Shown here: positions 1 to 8,935 of the stretch, piece after piece | Layout of the letters: each line of letters opens with the position of its first letter | How positions within the stretch are numbered: the first letter of the stretch is position 1 | NCBI GenBank assembly: GCA_045612185.1 | Contig: JAZKYO010000133.1 | Location: forward strand, 1-38,370 | From: RGIG8775 sp045612185 | GTDB lineage: Bacteria; Bacillota; Clostridia; Oscillospirales; CAG-272 | Direction: 5' to 3' | DNA length: 38,370 nucleotides | Notes under the pieces: generated by a model | The model's database searches: none | What the model was told of the DNA's origin: nothing | Seen by the model: the letters and a program-made list of their open reading frames with translations, nothing else | Program-made: the position numbers and the translations under genes

Positions 1-1
1 A

Positions 2-30
2 TTGACAGCACTTTTTTCTTTTGATATAAT
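2..30 (+). promoter_or_regulatory. Consensus sigma-70/sigma-A promoter of the CE7 esterase lipoprotein
   Basis: A perfect TTGACA (2-7) is separated by 17 bp from a perfect TATAAT (25-30). Transcription would begin near 37, leaving a short leader before the GGAGG ribosome-binding site at 50-54. The T-rich spacer ending in TTGA resembles that of the promoter at 12595-12623, which serves another lipoprotein with the same module. Confidence 0.85.
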
Positions 31-60
31 TAAATAAAATAACAATTTTGGAGGATAACC

Positions 61-2208
61 ATGAAAAAATTATTTTCAGTGTTGTTGGCGGTGCTAATGC
101 TTCTTTCTTGTGTGGCGTGCGACACACCGACAGACACTACATTGCAGGGCGGTGAAGTCACAGATCCCACAGTGACCTATGCTCCCGCTACCGATGCGCC
201 TGCTACAGACGCGCCCGAAACGGATGCACCCGAAACGGATGTGCCGGAAACGGATGCACCCGAAACAGAAGACCCTTTCGATACTCCTACTGAAATTGAG
301 CAGAAGGACGAAAGAGAATATCTCTTCAGATATACATTCGATAACGTAAATTCTATGTATGACGAAGTTCCTTCGAACTTTTCCCTTGGTTTTATTGATA
401 CATTGCCTTTTGAGCTTATTTCCGGAGAAGATGGATACATAAGAAACGTAAATGATGACGGATATATAAGAATCAGCGATAAGGAATTTTCCCTTGTTGA
501 CAAGAGCTTTATTTTTGAGGCTGAGCTTACCTTTACTTCCTTTCCCGTAGAGCGTGAAAGTAATAAAGGTAAGGGAAGCTATCCGCTTTCCGTGCTTTCT
601 TGGGTAAGAATCAGCCCCACAAGTGCGAATTATGATTTCGCTTTCAAGCTTGACGGCGACGGATATATCTACACCACAAGCATGACAGAGCATACCGGTG
701 TAAAGCTTGAAGTCGGTCAGAAATACGTTATAGGCGCTTACTATACCGCCGAAGGTCAAGTAAAGATTCTTGTTAACGGAAAACAGATTGGAACAAAGAC
801 CTTTACACCCCGTTCCGGACTTACAAACTCTTGGCTTCGCTTAATGGATGCTTCAAGAGCTCACTTCGGCGTACAGATACACAGCGTATGCGCTTATTAT
901 TCCGATATGTCTCAGTTCCTGCCCGATGCCGAGCGTTCCCTTGCTGAGGTAACAACAGACGTATCAAAGGGAGTTTATTTTGAGGCGTACACCGACAAAG
1001 ACGCGATTTCTTACGCTGTAGGCGAAGAGATAAATCTTGAGGTTTATCTTATGGCAAACGGAGAAGTTGTTTCTGTTCCTTATTTCTACTATACCGTTGA
1101 AGGCGAGGACGGAAAGACAAAGACCGAACAATATGTTGACGGTTCAAAGGGACACTTTACCGTTACCACGAAAATGAGTAAGCCGGGTCACACTCTTGTA
1201 ACGGCTTATATGTGCGATGCTAACAAGAATAAGATTAATACCGGTATAGTATTCAGAGGTGGCGCGCTTGTAGGCGCTGAGCAAATCATGCCCGGTGCGG
1301 CTGCCCCCAAGGACCTTCAGGCTTATTGGGACAAGGTTGTTGCGGAAGTTTATAAGGGTGATATAAACCTCATTCGCTTTGAGGAGGTTTCTACTTCCAA
1401 GTACAATTATGATACAAATAAATACAAGGCTTACCTCTTTGAAATAGGCTACGGCGACGGTGAAATGGCGACGGGATATATAACATATCCCAAGAACAAG
1501 GATTCTCTCAACCTCCGTATGCAGTTTAGAGGTTATAGTGCTACCAGAATTGCCGATCCTAAATTCGATGAGTCAGCTGTTACAGTTGAAATGGCGCCCC
1601 ACGCCTTCAGAATGGATGACCCCAATCCTGATTATCCCGATTCTAAGTATGGCTTTGATCTTACAGAAAATCAGAACCCCGATACCGTATATTTCCACGG
1701 AATGCTTACAAGAAACGTGCTTGGAGCGCGCTTCCTCAAGGCATTTGCCTGCGGTGAAGAGTACGGTAAGATAATGTTTAACGGTAAGCAGATTGAGCCT
1801 CTTGGCGTTTGGAAGAAGGGAGATTACTTCCTTTCTACCGGCGGAAGCCAGGGCGGTTTCCAGGCTATCGCGGTCGGCGCTCTTGACAGCGACGTTACCG
1901 AAATAAATATGTCACTTCCGTGGTTCTGCGATATCGGCGGACAGAATATAGGCAGATTCCCCGGCAGCCTCAGACCCGCGTACACCAATGCGCTTATGTA
2001 TTACGATTGCTGCTCGCTTGCGACCATGATAGATAAGGACGTAAAGGTAACGCTTTCCGCAGGTCTTGGTGACCGCACGTGCCCGCCTTCGAGTATAATG
2101 GCTGTTTATAATGCGCTTGATTGCTTGAAAGCTATCAGCTGTATTCAGAATCAAGACCACGCGTATACTCCTCCGTCTACAATTACTTATAGACTTAGAA
2201 ATCACTAA
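61..2208 (+). CDS. Surface lipoprotein: LamG-like domain plus CE7-type acetyl esterase
   Basis: This 715-residue protein begins with a lipoprotein signal peptide; Cys17 (LLSC) or Cys20 would be lipidated. A Thr/Asp/Ala/Pro/Glu repeat linker follows at about 44-70, then a concanavalin/LamG-like beta-sandwich (about 87-282) and an Ig-like beta region (about 300-405). The C-terminal alpha/beta hydrolase resembles the acetyl xylan esterase/cephalosporin-C deacetylase family (AXE1, CE7). It has a nucleophile elbow GGSQGG (Ser596), Asp671 in GDRTCPP and His700 in DHAY, in the usual order of the triad. It probably removes acetyl groups from a polysaccharide at the cell surface. The start is set by GGAGG six bases upstream. 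CE7 enzymes are often single-domain and cytosolic, so the lipid anchor and extra modules are unusual. The family call is confident; the substrate is inferred. Confidence 0.85.
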   Translation: MKKLFSVLLAVLMLLSCVACDTPTDTTLQGGEVTDPTVTYAPATDAPATDAPETDAPETDVPETDAPETEDPFDTPTEIEQKDEREYLFRYTFDNVNSMYDEVPSNFSLGFIDTLPFELISGEDGYIRNVNDDGYIRISDKEFSLVDKSFIFEAELTFTSFPVERESNKGKGSYPLSVLSWVRISPTSANYDFAFKLDGDGYIYTTSMTEHTGVKLEVGQKYVIGAYYTAEGQVKILVNGKQIGTKTFTPRSGLTNSWLRLMDASRAHFGVQIHSVCAYYSDMSQFLPDAERSLAEVTTDVSKGVYFEAYTDKDAISYAVGEEINLEVYLMANGEVVSVPYFYYTVEGEDGKTKTEQYVDGSKGHFTVTTKMSKPGHTLVTAYMCDANKNKINTGIVFRGGALVGAEQIMPGAAAPKDLQAYWDKVVAEVYKGDINLIRFEEVSTSKYNYDTNKYKAYLFEIGYGDGEMATGYITYPKNKDSLNLRMQFRGYSATRIADPKFDESAVTVEMAPHAFRMDDPNPDYPDSKYGFDLTENQNPDTVYFHGMLTRNVLGARFLKAFACGEEYGKIMFNGKQIEPLGVWKKGDYFLSTGGSQGGFQAIAVGALDSDVTEINMSLPWFCDIGGQNIGRFPGSLRPAYTNALMYYDCCSLATMIDKDVKVTLSAGLGDRTCPPSSIMAVYNALDCLKAISCIQNQDHAYTPPSTITYRLRNH
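190..270 (+). repeat. 15-bp tandem repeats coding the TDAPE linker
   Basis: Imperfect 15-base units encode repeats of Thr-Asp-Ala-Pro-Glu between the lipidated Cys and the first folded domain. The units differ mainly at third codon positions. The linker is acidic and Pro-rich, so it is probably extended and lifts the domains off the membrane. A matching array is found at 12771-12896. Confidence 0.8.
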
Positions 2209-2213
2209 AATGC

Positions 2214-2241
2214 AAAAAGCAGGTCGAAAGACCTGCTTTTT
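2214..2241 (+). terminator. Rho-independent terminator after the esterase gene
   Basis: The stem GCAGGTC/GACCTGC with a GAAA tetraloop (2219-2236) is extended by a flanking A-run and T-run. It lies six bases after the stop codon. Confidence 0.9.
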
Positions 2242-2274
2242 ACTTTGTTTAAATGTGTTTAGTGTAAAAACAGC

Positions 2275-2307
2275 AAAAAAGAGAGATACGATGTACCTCT
2301 CTTTTTT
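2275..2307 (-). terminator. Terminator of the tRNA-Leu gene
   Basis: GAGAG (2281-2285) pairs with CTCTC (2297-2301), flanked by six A and six T, so it can act on either strand. It lies just 3' of the minus-strand tRNA. Confidence 0.75.
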
Positions 2308-2309
2308 GT

Positions 2310-2394
2310 TGGTGCGGGAGACGGGAATTGAACCCGTACGATTCTCACCACACGCCCCTCAAACGTGCGCGTCTGCCAGTTCCGCCACTCCCGC
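2310..2394 (-). tRNA. tRNA-Leu (anticodon GAG)
   Basis: On the minus strand the acceptor strands GCGGGAG and CTCCCGC pair, followed by A and an encoded CCA (2310-2312). The anticodon stem CACGT/GCGTG closes the loop TTGAGGG, giving anticodon GAG (codons CUC and CUU). An extended variable arm marks a class II tRNA, as expected for Leu. The T-arm is ACGGG-TTCAATT-CCCGT. Confidence 0.95.
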
Positions 2395-2407
2395 GAGAAC
2401 ATTGCTG

Positions 2408-2436
2408 ATTATATCACTTTTTCGGTGATTTGTCAA
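2408..2436 (-). promoter_or_regulatory. Promoter of tRNA-Leu
   Basis: Reading the minus strand, TTGACA (2431-2436) and TATAAT (2408-2413) are both perfect and 17 bp apart. The -10 lies 13 bp before the mature tRNA 5' end. Confidence 0.85.
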
Positions 2437-2485
2437 TAGGTTTTCGCAAAAAAGTATAAAAATTTATCAAGTTTTTGATTACGTA

Positions 2486-2513
2486 TTGAATTTATTGAAA
2501 AAAGTGGTATAAT
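2486..2513 (+). promoter_or_regulatory. Promoter of the NusG-II/Gx/apbE/whiA/dnaE operon
   Basis: TTGAAT (2486-2491) lies 16 bp from TATAAT (2508-2513). The -10 is preceded by TGG, an extended -10 element. Confidence 0.7.
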
Positions 2514-2548
2514 TAGAATAGATTATTATACGTGGAGTGCGGAAGTGT

Positions 2549-2917
2549 ATGAAAAACAAGGTTTGCTTGAATGATTTTTTTGCAGTTGTAGCGGTTCTTG
2601 CCGTTGCTCTTCTAATCTTTTTGTTACCTGCTTTTGCCAATCACTCTGCGGATATCGTCAGAATCAATACCGACAGCGGAGAGCGACTTCTTTCACTTTT
2701 TGAAAACGGGGAGTATGAGGTGTTCTCAAACAATCATACCGTAACGGTAAAAGTAGAAAACGGGGCTGTTAGCGTATCTCATTCCACCTGCTTGGATAAA
2801 ATTTGCGTAAACAGCGGAGAAATTTCTCGCAACGGAGAGGTTATAGTTTGCGCCCCCGCACTTGTCAGCGTTGAGATTATCGGTGAGAGGGGAGCGGTTG
2901 ATTACGTTGTTGGCTAA
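2549..2917 (+). CDS. NusG domain II-like small secreted/membrane protein
   Basis: About 122 residues when started at ATG 2549; a GTG at 2537 in the same frame is an alternative. One N-terminal hydrophobic helix is followed by an extracytoplasmic beta domain. The segment around DKICVNSG and the second Cys in VIVCAPA matches the NusG_II family (PF07009) as I know it. These proteins usually sit beside a Gx transporter and flavin-related genes, as here. The next reading frame starts before this one ends, suggesting translational coupling. The molecular role is unknown; an extracytoplasmic redox or flavin-linked function is an inference from gene neighbourhood only. Confidence 0.7.
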   Translation: MKNKVCLNDFFAVVAVLAVALLIFLLPAFANHSADIVRINTDSGERLLSLFENGEYEVFSNNHTVTVKVENGAVSVSHSTCLDKICVNSGEISRNGEVIVCAPALVSVEIIGERGAVDYVVG

Positions 2918-3431
2918 AAATAAAACGCGCAGAATCGCGCTCGACTCGCTTTTGCTTGCCGTGGCACTTATATTTTCCTATGTGGAAACAATTTTTCCTC
3001 TGACTGCTTTTATACCGCTTCCATCCTTTAAGCTGGGATTGGCAAACGTAGTAATTATGCTTGCGGTCTGGGCTGTTTCAATAATCGATGCAGCTGTTAT
3101 TTCGTTTTTGCGTGTAGTAATTATGGGATTGCTTTTCGGGAATCCCGTGAGTATATGGTTTTCTTTTGGTGGCGCGCTGTTTTCTGTTTTGGTATTGACG
3201 TTGCTGAAAAAGACTGCAAATGACAAGATTAGCTTTGTTGGAATTTCTGTGATTTCGGCGGCGGCACATAATATAGGGCAAATAGTTTTTGCTACTGCGT
3301 TTTTCGGTTTTAAAATTGTATTCGCGTATCTGCCGTTTTTGCTTGTGCTTTCTGTTTTTGTAGGGGGAGTGTGCGGTGCGCTCGTTAATTTGATTTACCC
3401 CAAAATAGCAAAGAATTTAATCGAGAGGTAA
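2898..3431 (+). CDS. Gx transporter family membrane protein (HepPP synthase component I-like)
   Basis: A hydrophobic protein of about 177 residues with five or six membrane segments. The motif KLGLANVVIML near the start and the Gly-rich helices fit the Gx transporter family (PF07456), once annotated as heptaprenyl diphosphate synthase component I and resembling ECF S-components. I chose TTG 2898 because AGAGGGGAG lies just upstream; TTG 2907 is also possible. The open frame extends back to 2862, but that would overlap the preceding gene more. The gene runs into apbE with only two bases between stop and start. The substrate is unknown; quinone- or flavin-related transport is a guess from context. 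Confidence 0.7.
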   Translation: MITLLAKNKTRRIALDSLLLAVALIFSYVETIFPLTAFIPLPSFKLGLANVVIMLAVWAVSIIDAAVISFLRVVIMGLLFGNPVSIWFSFGGALFSVLVLTLLKKTANDKISFVGISVISAAAHNIGQIVFATAFFGFKIVFAYLPFLLVLSVFVGGVCGALVNLIYPKIAKNLIER

Positions 3432-3433
3432 AG

Positions 3434-4432
3434 ATGAAAAGGCTTTTGGTTTTAGTTTTGAGTGTGGTTTTTCTCGTGTCATGTTCTTCGAAAAACAAAT
3501 ACGAAAAAAGCAACTTTTTCGCTATGGATACCTTTGCGGAGATAAGAATTTATAACGATGTGGTTGACGTTACGGCTACCGCAAAATCTGCGCAAAGAGT
3601 GATTGAAAATATAGAAAAGTCAATTTCAAAAACTCTTGAAGACAGCCCTGTTTATAAAATCAATTCCTTAACGGAAATTGCCGATTTGGCGGACAAAAGT
3701 CTTTTGGAACTGTTGACTCTTTCCATGGAATTGGCTGAAATCACCGACGGATATTTCGAACCGCTGAGCGGGGGGCTTGTGGCGCTTTGGGAGAAGTGCG
3801 AGAGCGAGCAGATACTTCCTACAGAAATTGAGATTTCCGAGCAACTGTCAAATATCCGTACCACCGAGTTGCGAAAAAACGACAACGGAAGTCTTTATAA
3901 AAACGGGCAGGCAATGCTTGATTTTGGCGCTATCGGTAAAGGTTATGCCGCAGATAAAGCGGTAGATGATCTTAAGTCAAACGGCGTGGAAGTCGGAATG
4001 CTTTCGTTTGTTAGTACTGTTTCTGTTTTTGGAGAACGCGATTTTAAGATTGCTGTAAGAACACCCGATACAAGCGGAGATATCGCGGGATATATAACTA
4101 TGCGTAACGAGGCTCTTGCGGTTTCGGGGGATTACGAACGTTTTTATACAATAAACGGTGAAAAATACAATCACATTGTAGATCCGCACAGCGGTTATCC
4201 GGCGTCTAACGAAATTCATAGCGTTGCTGTGGTCTGCGAAAGTGCCGCGGCAGCCGATGCTCTTTCTACCGCGATATTCGCAATGGGGGCTGAGAAAGCA
4301 ATGGAACTTTACTCGTCGGGGCTTATAGAGTTTGAGGCTCTTATGATCACCGATAATGAAATTATAGTTACCGCGGGAATGGCGGAAAAATTTGAGCTTG
4401 CAAGTGTAAAATATAATCTTGCGGAGATTTAA
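3434..4432 (+). CDS. apbE: FAD:protein FMN transferase, lipoprotein (ApbE)
   Basis: 332 residues with a lipoprotein signal ending in LVSC. ApbE enzymes use FAD and Mg to attach FMN covalently to Thr or Ser of extracytoplasmic flavoproteins such as RnfG and NqrC. Family motifs seen are the N-terminal FAMDTFAEI, the central LDFGAIGKGYAADKA, the YNHIVDPHSGYP segment and the C-terminal AADALSTAIFAMG with metal-binding Asp. The ribosome-binding site GAGAGG overlaps the end of the upstream gene. No RnfG-like acceptor with an FMN-binding domain is encoded in this window, so its flavoprotein target must lie elsewhere. Confidence 0.93.
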   Translation: MKRLLVLVLSVVFLVSCSSKNKYEKSNFFAMDTFAEIRIYNDVVDVTATAKSAQRVIENIEKSISKTLEDSPVYKINSLTEIADLADKSLLELLTLSMELAEITDGYFEPLSGGLVALWEKCESEQILPTEIEISEQLSNIRTTELRKNDNGSLYKNGQAMLDFGAIGKGYAADKAVDDLKSNGVEVGMLSFVSTVSVFGERDFKIAVRTPDTSGDIAGYITMRNEALAVSGDYERFYTINGEKYNHIVDPHSGYPASNEIHSVAVVCESAAAADALSTAIFAMGAEKAMELYSSGLIEFEALMITDNEIIVTAGMAEKFELASVKYNLAEI

Positions 4433-4443
4433 GGAGGTAACCG

Positions 4444-5331
4444 ATGTCTTTTTCAAGTGACGCAAAAAACGAATTGGTTATTCAATCTTTAAAATCCAAG
4501 TGCTGTCGGCGCGCATTGCTGTCAGGACTTATGATATCGGCAAAGGTTGACGGAAACAGCGTAATAGCAAGCTTTGAATCGGGGGACATAGCAACGGTTG
4601 CCGCCATATATATACGTGAAAATTTTGGAAAAGAATGCGAAATAACTCGTAGAGTTCAGTACGGAAGAGAACGTTATTTTGTTTCATGTGACTCAAAGGC
4701 ACTTGTAAACTTGGTAAAAGATTACAGTAAAGAAGGAGTTGGCTTGCTTGAAAACGTGCAGTTTAAGTGCGGATTTTGCGAGCAGAACTATCTTAAAGGA
4801 ATATTTTTAGCTATCGGAACTGTAAACGACCCGCAAAAGTCATTTCACGCCGAGTTCACGCTTTCCGAGTCGGTTAGAGCAGAAAAGCTTGACGCCTTGC
4901 TTGCGGAGCTGGGAATTCCCGCGCGTCGTATAAATAGGTCGGGAAAAATCGGACTTTACTATAAGAAGGAAAGCGACCTTGAGGAGCTTTTCGCCGTTAT
5001 CGGCGCTAATAATATCGAGTTTGAGATTATAAACTCAAAAATAGAAAAGGACATACGCAACAACGAGAACAGAGCCACTAATTTTGTGGCTACCAACATT
5101 TCACGGTCGGTAAACGCTATCGGAAAACAGATAGATTCTATACTTAAGCTAAAGGAGTACGGAAGATTTGAATTTCTTCCCGATGACCTTAAGCTGACGG
5201 CTGAGCTGAGACTGGCAAACGACGATATATCGCTTGCCGAGCTGGCCGCATTGCATAAACCGCCAATATCAAAATCGGGACTTAACCACCGCTTGTCGAA
5301 GTTAGTGGAGGAGGCTGAAAAGCTGAAGTAA
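4444..5331 (+). CDS. whiA: DNA-binding protein WhiA
   Basis: 295 residues, a typical WhiA length. The N-terminus MSFSSDAKNEL and the early Cys-Cys-Arg-Arg and LSGL motifs mark the degenerate LAGLIDADG homing-endonuclease fold. The central Asn-rich segment NRATNFVATNISRSV and the C-terminal helix-turn-helix around LRLANDDISLAELAAL match the family. WhiA controls sporulation septation in Streptomyces and affects division and chromosome segregation in Bacillus. The start has a strong AAGGAGGT (4431-4438). It usually lies with rapZ and yvcK; here it sits between apbE and dnaE, a less common arrangement. Confidence 0.95.
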   Translation: MSFSSDAKNELVIQSLKSKCCRRALLSGLMISAKVDGNSVIASFESGDIATVAAIYIRENFGKECEITRRVQYGRERYFVSCDSKALVNLVKDYSKEGVGLLENVQFKCGFCEQNYLKGIFLAIGTVNDPQKSFHAEFTLSESVRAEKLDALLAELGIPARRINRSGKIGLYYKKESDLEELFAVIGANNIEFEIINSKIEKDIRNNENRATNFVATNISRSVNAIGKQIDSILKLKEYGRFEFLPDDLKLTAELRLANDDISLAELAALHKPPISKSGLNHRLSKLVEEAEKLK

Positions 5332-5352
5332 AGTCTTGGGAAAGGAAGTAAA

Positions 5353-8300
5353 ATGTCGGATTTCGTACATCTTCATTTGCATAGTGAATATAGCTTGCTT
5401 GACGGGGCTTGCCGTATTTCGGAAATCCCGAAAATGGCAGCGGAGTGCGGTCACAAGGCGGTAGCTATAACCGACCACGGCGCAATGTACGGCGCAGTGG
5501 CGTTTTATCGCGCCTGCCGTGAGAATAATATAAAGCCGATTATAGGGTGCGAGGTATACGTAGCCCGCAAATCTCGCCTTAATAAAGGCGCGGATAGCGA
5601 AAATCAAACCGACCATCTCGTGCTTTTGTGCAAAAATGAGGTGGGATATAAAAACCTTATAGAAATGGTTTCAAGAGGCTTTACCGAGGGCTTTTACTCC
5701 AAACCGAGAATAGATATCGACCTTCTTTCAAAGCACACCGAAGGTCTCGTGGCGCTTTCAGCTTGCCTTGCGGGCGGTATTCCGCGAATGCTTCTTTCGG
5801 GAGATTACGACGGGGCTTGCAAATACGCTAAGGAGCTTTCCGCGTTGTTTGAAAAAGACAGCTTTTACATTGAGTTGCAGGATCACGGGCTTGAGGAGCA
5901 AAAACAGATATTGCCTCTGCTTGCAAAGCTTGCGCACGAATGTGATCTTCCTATGGTGGCAACCAACGATTGTCACTATCTTCGCAAGAGGGACGCCAGA
6001 ACCCAAGCTATACTGATGTGTATACAGACAAATAACGTTATCACAAACGGCAAACCCGTAGGCTTTGAAACCGACGAGTTTTACTATAAAACAACAGCCG
6101 AAATGCAAGCTCTTTTCGGGCAGTATGAAAATGCGCTTGCAAACACCGTAAAAATTGCCGATATGTGTAATTTTGATTTTGAGTTTGGCAAAACGTTTCT
6201 TCCCAAATTCGAGTGCCCGAACGGCGAAACGGCGGGGGATTACCTTGCAAAGCTGGCACGCGAGGGGCTTGAGCGCCTGATTTCGGAGAAAAAAATAATC
6301 TTTGATACCCATAGCCGCGAGGAATATGAGGCGAGAATGAGCTATGAGTTGTCGGTTATAGAGCAAATGGGGTACTCCGACTATTTCCTTATAGTTCAGG
6401 ATTATGTTAATTATGCAAAATCTCAAGACATTCCCGTTGGTCCCGGTCGTGGCTCGGGCGCGGGAAGCCTTGTTGCGTTCTTGGTTGGAATAACCGACGT
6501 TGACTCGATAAAATTCGACCTTCTTTTCGAACGTTTTCTTAACCCCGAAAGAGTAAGTATGCCCGATATTGATATTGACTTTTGCTACGTTCGCCGTGAT
6601 GAGGTCATAAAATACGTGGGTGAGCGTTACGGAAGCGAAAGAGTATCTCAAATAATTACTTTCGGTACTCTTGCTGCCAAGGCGGCTATAAGAGACGTAG
6701 GCAGAGCACTTGGAATGTCATATTCAGACGTTGATGCGGTAGCTAAAATGATTCCGCATGAGCTTGATATAACAATTGCCGACGCGCTTAAGAATCCCGA
6801 ATTCAGAGAGATGTACGATTCGGACGACGATATTCATGAGCTGGTCTATACCGCCATGGCGCTTGAGGGAATGCCGAGAAATATCTCGATACATGCGGCG
6901 GGGGTTGTCATTACCGATAAGCCTCTTGCTGAGTACGTTCCGCTATCCAAGAGCAACGATATCGTGGTTACTCAGTATGATATGAATACTATTGCCGACC
7001 TTGGACTTTTAAAATTCGACTTTCTCGCCTTGCGAAACCTTACGGTTATAAAGGACGCGGAAACACAGGTAAAGGAACGTATTCCCGATTTTGATATTGA
7101 GAAGATACCGCTTGACGATAAAAAGACTTTTGAAACCATAGCCAACGGCAATACTTCGGGTATCTTTCAGCTTGAGTCGGGCGGAATGCGTCAGATGTTG
7201 ATGAATCTGAAGCCTGATTGTATTGAGGATATAATAGCGGCTATTTCTTTGTACCGTCCGGGCCCGATGGATTCTATACCCAAGTATATAGAAAATAAGA
7301 ATCACAGAGATAAAATAAAGTATTCAACGCCGCTTCTTGAGCCTATTTTGAAATCCACTTACGGCTGTATCGTTTATCAGGAGCAGGTTATGGAGATATT
7401 CCGCAGCGTAGCGGGATACACATTTGGACACGCAGACGTTGTGCGTCGTGCCATGGCTAAAAAGCACGCAGATGAGATTGAGGCGGAGCGTAACGGTTTT
7501 GTTGAAGGCGCGGTTAAAAACGGAGTTGAAAAAGAGGCGGCAATTGCGCTTTTTGAGGACATGGCGGACTTTGCCAAATACGCGTTTAATAAAAGCCACG
7601 CTGCGGCTTATTCAATAGTGTCTTACAGAATAGCCTATCTGAAGGTGCATTACCCACGAGAATATATGGCGGCTTTGCTTACATCGGTGCTTGGAAATAT
7701 GGGCAAGGTGAGCGAGTATATTTCGGAGTGCGGTAAAATGGGAATCAAGGTGCTTCCCCCCGATATAAATTGCAGTAATATCTACTTCCACGTGGACGGA
7801 AACGATATCCGTTTCGGCTTGTTGGCACTAAAGAATATAGGTAAGCTTTTTGCTAAGCAGATAATAAGCGAACGCAGAATACGCCGATATAGCTCGTTTG
7901 ATGATTTTGTAACAAGGCTTTCGGGGCGCGACCTTAACAAGCGTCAGGTAGAAACGCTTATAAAGGCGGGCGCGTTTGACAGCTTGGGAATTGCCAGAAG
8001 AAGAATCATGGCGGTTTATGAAAAAATTGTGGACGGAGCTAATCAGCAAGGAAGAAGCAATCTTGAAGGACAGCTTGACATGTTTTCAAGCGTTCCCGAG
8101 GTAGCAAGCTCGTTTAAATACGAGTATCCCGACGCGCCCGAATATTCTCCACGTGAGCTTCTTAATTTTGAAAAAGAGGTGTCGGGAATGTATTTCTCGG
8201 GACATATTCTCGACGGTTATTCCAAAAATATGGAGGCAATAGGCGGCGACCTTGTTTCTTCATTAAAGGGGGGAGAGGATGAGCCGACCGCCGACGACGG

Positions 8301-8832
8301 CGAAAGAGTTATGGTTAGCGGTATAATCGCAGACCTTACGCTGAAAAACACCAAAGCGGGAGACAGAATGGCGTTTGTAACGCTTGAGGATAGAACGGGC
8401 GAAATTGAGTGCGTGATTTTCCCAAAGGTTTACGCCAAGGTCTCGCATATGATAAGACTCGATAACTGTGTATCTGTAAGCGGAAATATTTCGCTCAGAG
8501 ACGATGAGGTGAAAATTCTTGCCTCTGGTGTTTTCGAGCTTGTTGAAAACGCTAAATTCACTGCGCCAGAAAAACCGAGAACGGCACCGCAACAGCCTAC
8601 ATCAGCTTCATCAAGAATAAAAAAGCTGTTTCTTAGGGTGCCCGACCTTGAGTGCGATCAGGCTAAAAAGGCTAAAAATCTTGTAGAAATATTCGAAGGA
8701 CAGACACCCGTTATGCTTTATGATAATTCGGAAAAAAAGTATACTGCTTTTGGCGGCAGAGCTGAAATTTCTCAGTTGCTTATTAATGAACTAAAAGCGA
8801 TTCTTGGTGAAGATAACGTTGTTGTCGGGTGA
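5353..8832 (+). CDS. dnaE: DNA polymerase III subunit alpha (DnaE)
   Basis: 1159 residues. The N-terminal PHP domain starts with HLHLHS (His6, His8, His10). The polymerase palm carries GPGRGSGAGS (about 363-372) and MPDIDIDF with catalytic Asp405 and Asp407. A helix-hairpin-helix and beta-clamp binding region follow, and the segment from about 986 is an OB fold (VSGIIADLTLKN). This is the DnaE type, not the PolC type with an internal exonuclease. In Firmicutes that also carry PolC it extends primers on the lagging strand; whether PolC is present cannot be seen here. The ribosome-binding site is AAAGGAAG. It is the last gene of the operon. Confidence 0.97.
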   Translation: MSDFVHLHLHSEYSLLDGACRISEIPKMAAECGHKAVAITDHGAMYGAVAFYRACRENNIKPIIGCEVYVARKSRLNKGADSENQTDHLVLLCKNEVGYKNLIEMVSRGFTEGFYSKPRIDIDLLSKHTEGLVALSACLAGGIPRMLLSGDYDGACKYAKELSALFEKDSFYIELQDHGLEEQKQILPLLAKLAHECDLPMVATNDCHYLRKRDARTQAILMCIQTNNVITNGKPVGFETDEFYYKTTAEMQALFGQYENALANTVKIADMCNFDFEFGKTFLPKFECPNGETAGDYLAKLAREGLERLISEKKIIFDTHSREEYEARMSYELSVIEQMGYSDYFLIVQDYVNYAKSQDIPVGPGRGSGAGSLVAFLVGITDVDSIKFDLLFERFLNPERVSMPDIDIDFCYVRRDEVIKYVGERYGSERVSQIITFGTLAAKAAIRDVGRALGMSYSDVDAVAKMIPHELDITIADALKNPEFREMYDSDDDIHELVYTAMALEGMPRNISIHAAGVVITDKPLAEYVPLSKSNDIVVTQYDMNTIADLGLLKFDFLALRNLTVIKDAETQVKERIPDFDIEKIPLDDKKTFETIANGNTSGIFQLESGGMRQMLMNLKPDCIEDIIAAISLYRPGPMDSIPKYIENKNHRDKIKYSTPLLEPILKSTYGCIVYQEQVMEIFRSVAGYTFGHADVVRRAMAKKHADEIEAERNGFVEGAVKNGVEKEAAIALFEDMADFAKYAFNKSHAAAYSIVSYRIAYLKVHYPREYMAALLTSVLGNMGKVSEYISECGKMGIKVLPPDINCSNIYFHVDGNDIRFGLLALKNIGKLFAKQIISERRIRRYSSFDDFVTRLSGRDLNKRQVETLIKAGAFDSLGIARRRIMAVYEKIVDGANQQGRSNLEGQLDMFSSVPEVASSFKYEYPDAPEYSPRELLNFEKEVSGMYFSGHILDGYSKNMEAIGGDLVSSLKGGEDEPTADDGERVMVSGIIADLTLKNTKAGDRMAFVTLEDRTGEIECVIFPKVYAKVSHMIRLDNCVSVSGNISLRDDEVKILASGVFELVENAKFTAPEKPRTAPQQPTSASSRIKKLFLRVPDLECDQAKKAKNLVEIFEGQTPVMLYDNSEKKYTAFGGRAEISQLLINELKAILGEDNVVVG

Positions 8833-8838
8833 CAATTT

Positions 8839-8874
8839 AAGGAGATAAAGTAAAAAACTTTATCTCCTTTTTTT
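8839..8874 (+). terminator. Terminator after dnaE
   Basis: A 13-bp stem AAGGAGATAAAGT/ACTTTATCTCCTT (8839-8851 with 8857-8869) is followed by a T-run to 8874. It begins seven bases after the dnaE stop. Confidence 0.9.
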
Positions 8875-8935
8875 GTGTTGATTTTCCTTTTAGGGAGAAT
8901 ACTAACTCAGTAAGAAATTTCGGAGAAAGTGAAGT

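Noticed and set aside
2210..2428. A short open frame crossing the tRNA-Leu region
   Set aside because: It overlaps a terminator and the tRNA gene on the other strand, so it cannot be a real gene.
5758..6651. A 297-codon minus-strand open frame inside dnaE
   Set aside because: It lies fully inside the polymerase coding region and lacks any domain pattern or start signal.
8875..8935. A promoter for the penicillin-binding protein (TTGATT with TACTAA)
   Set aside because: The -10 candidate is a poor match and the spacing is 16 bp, so it is not supportable as a feature.
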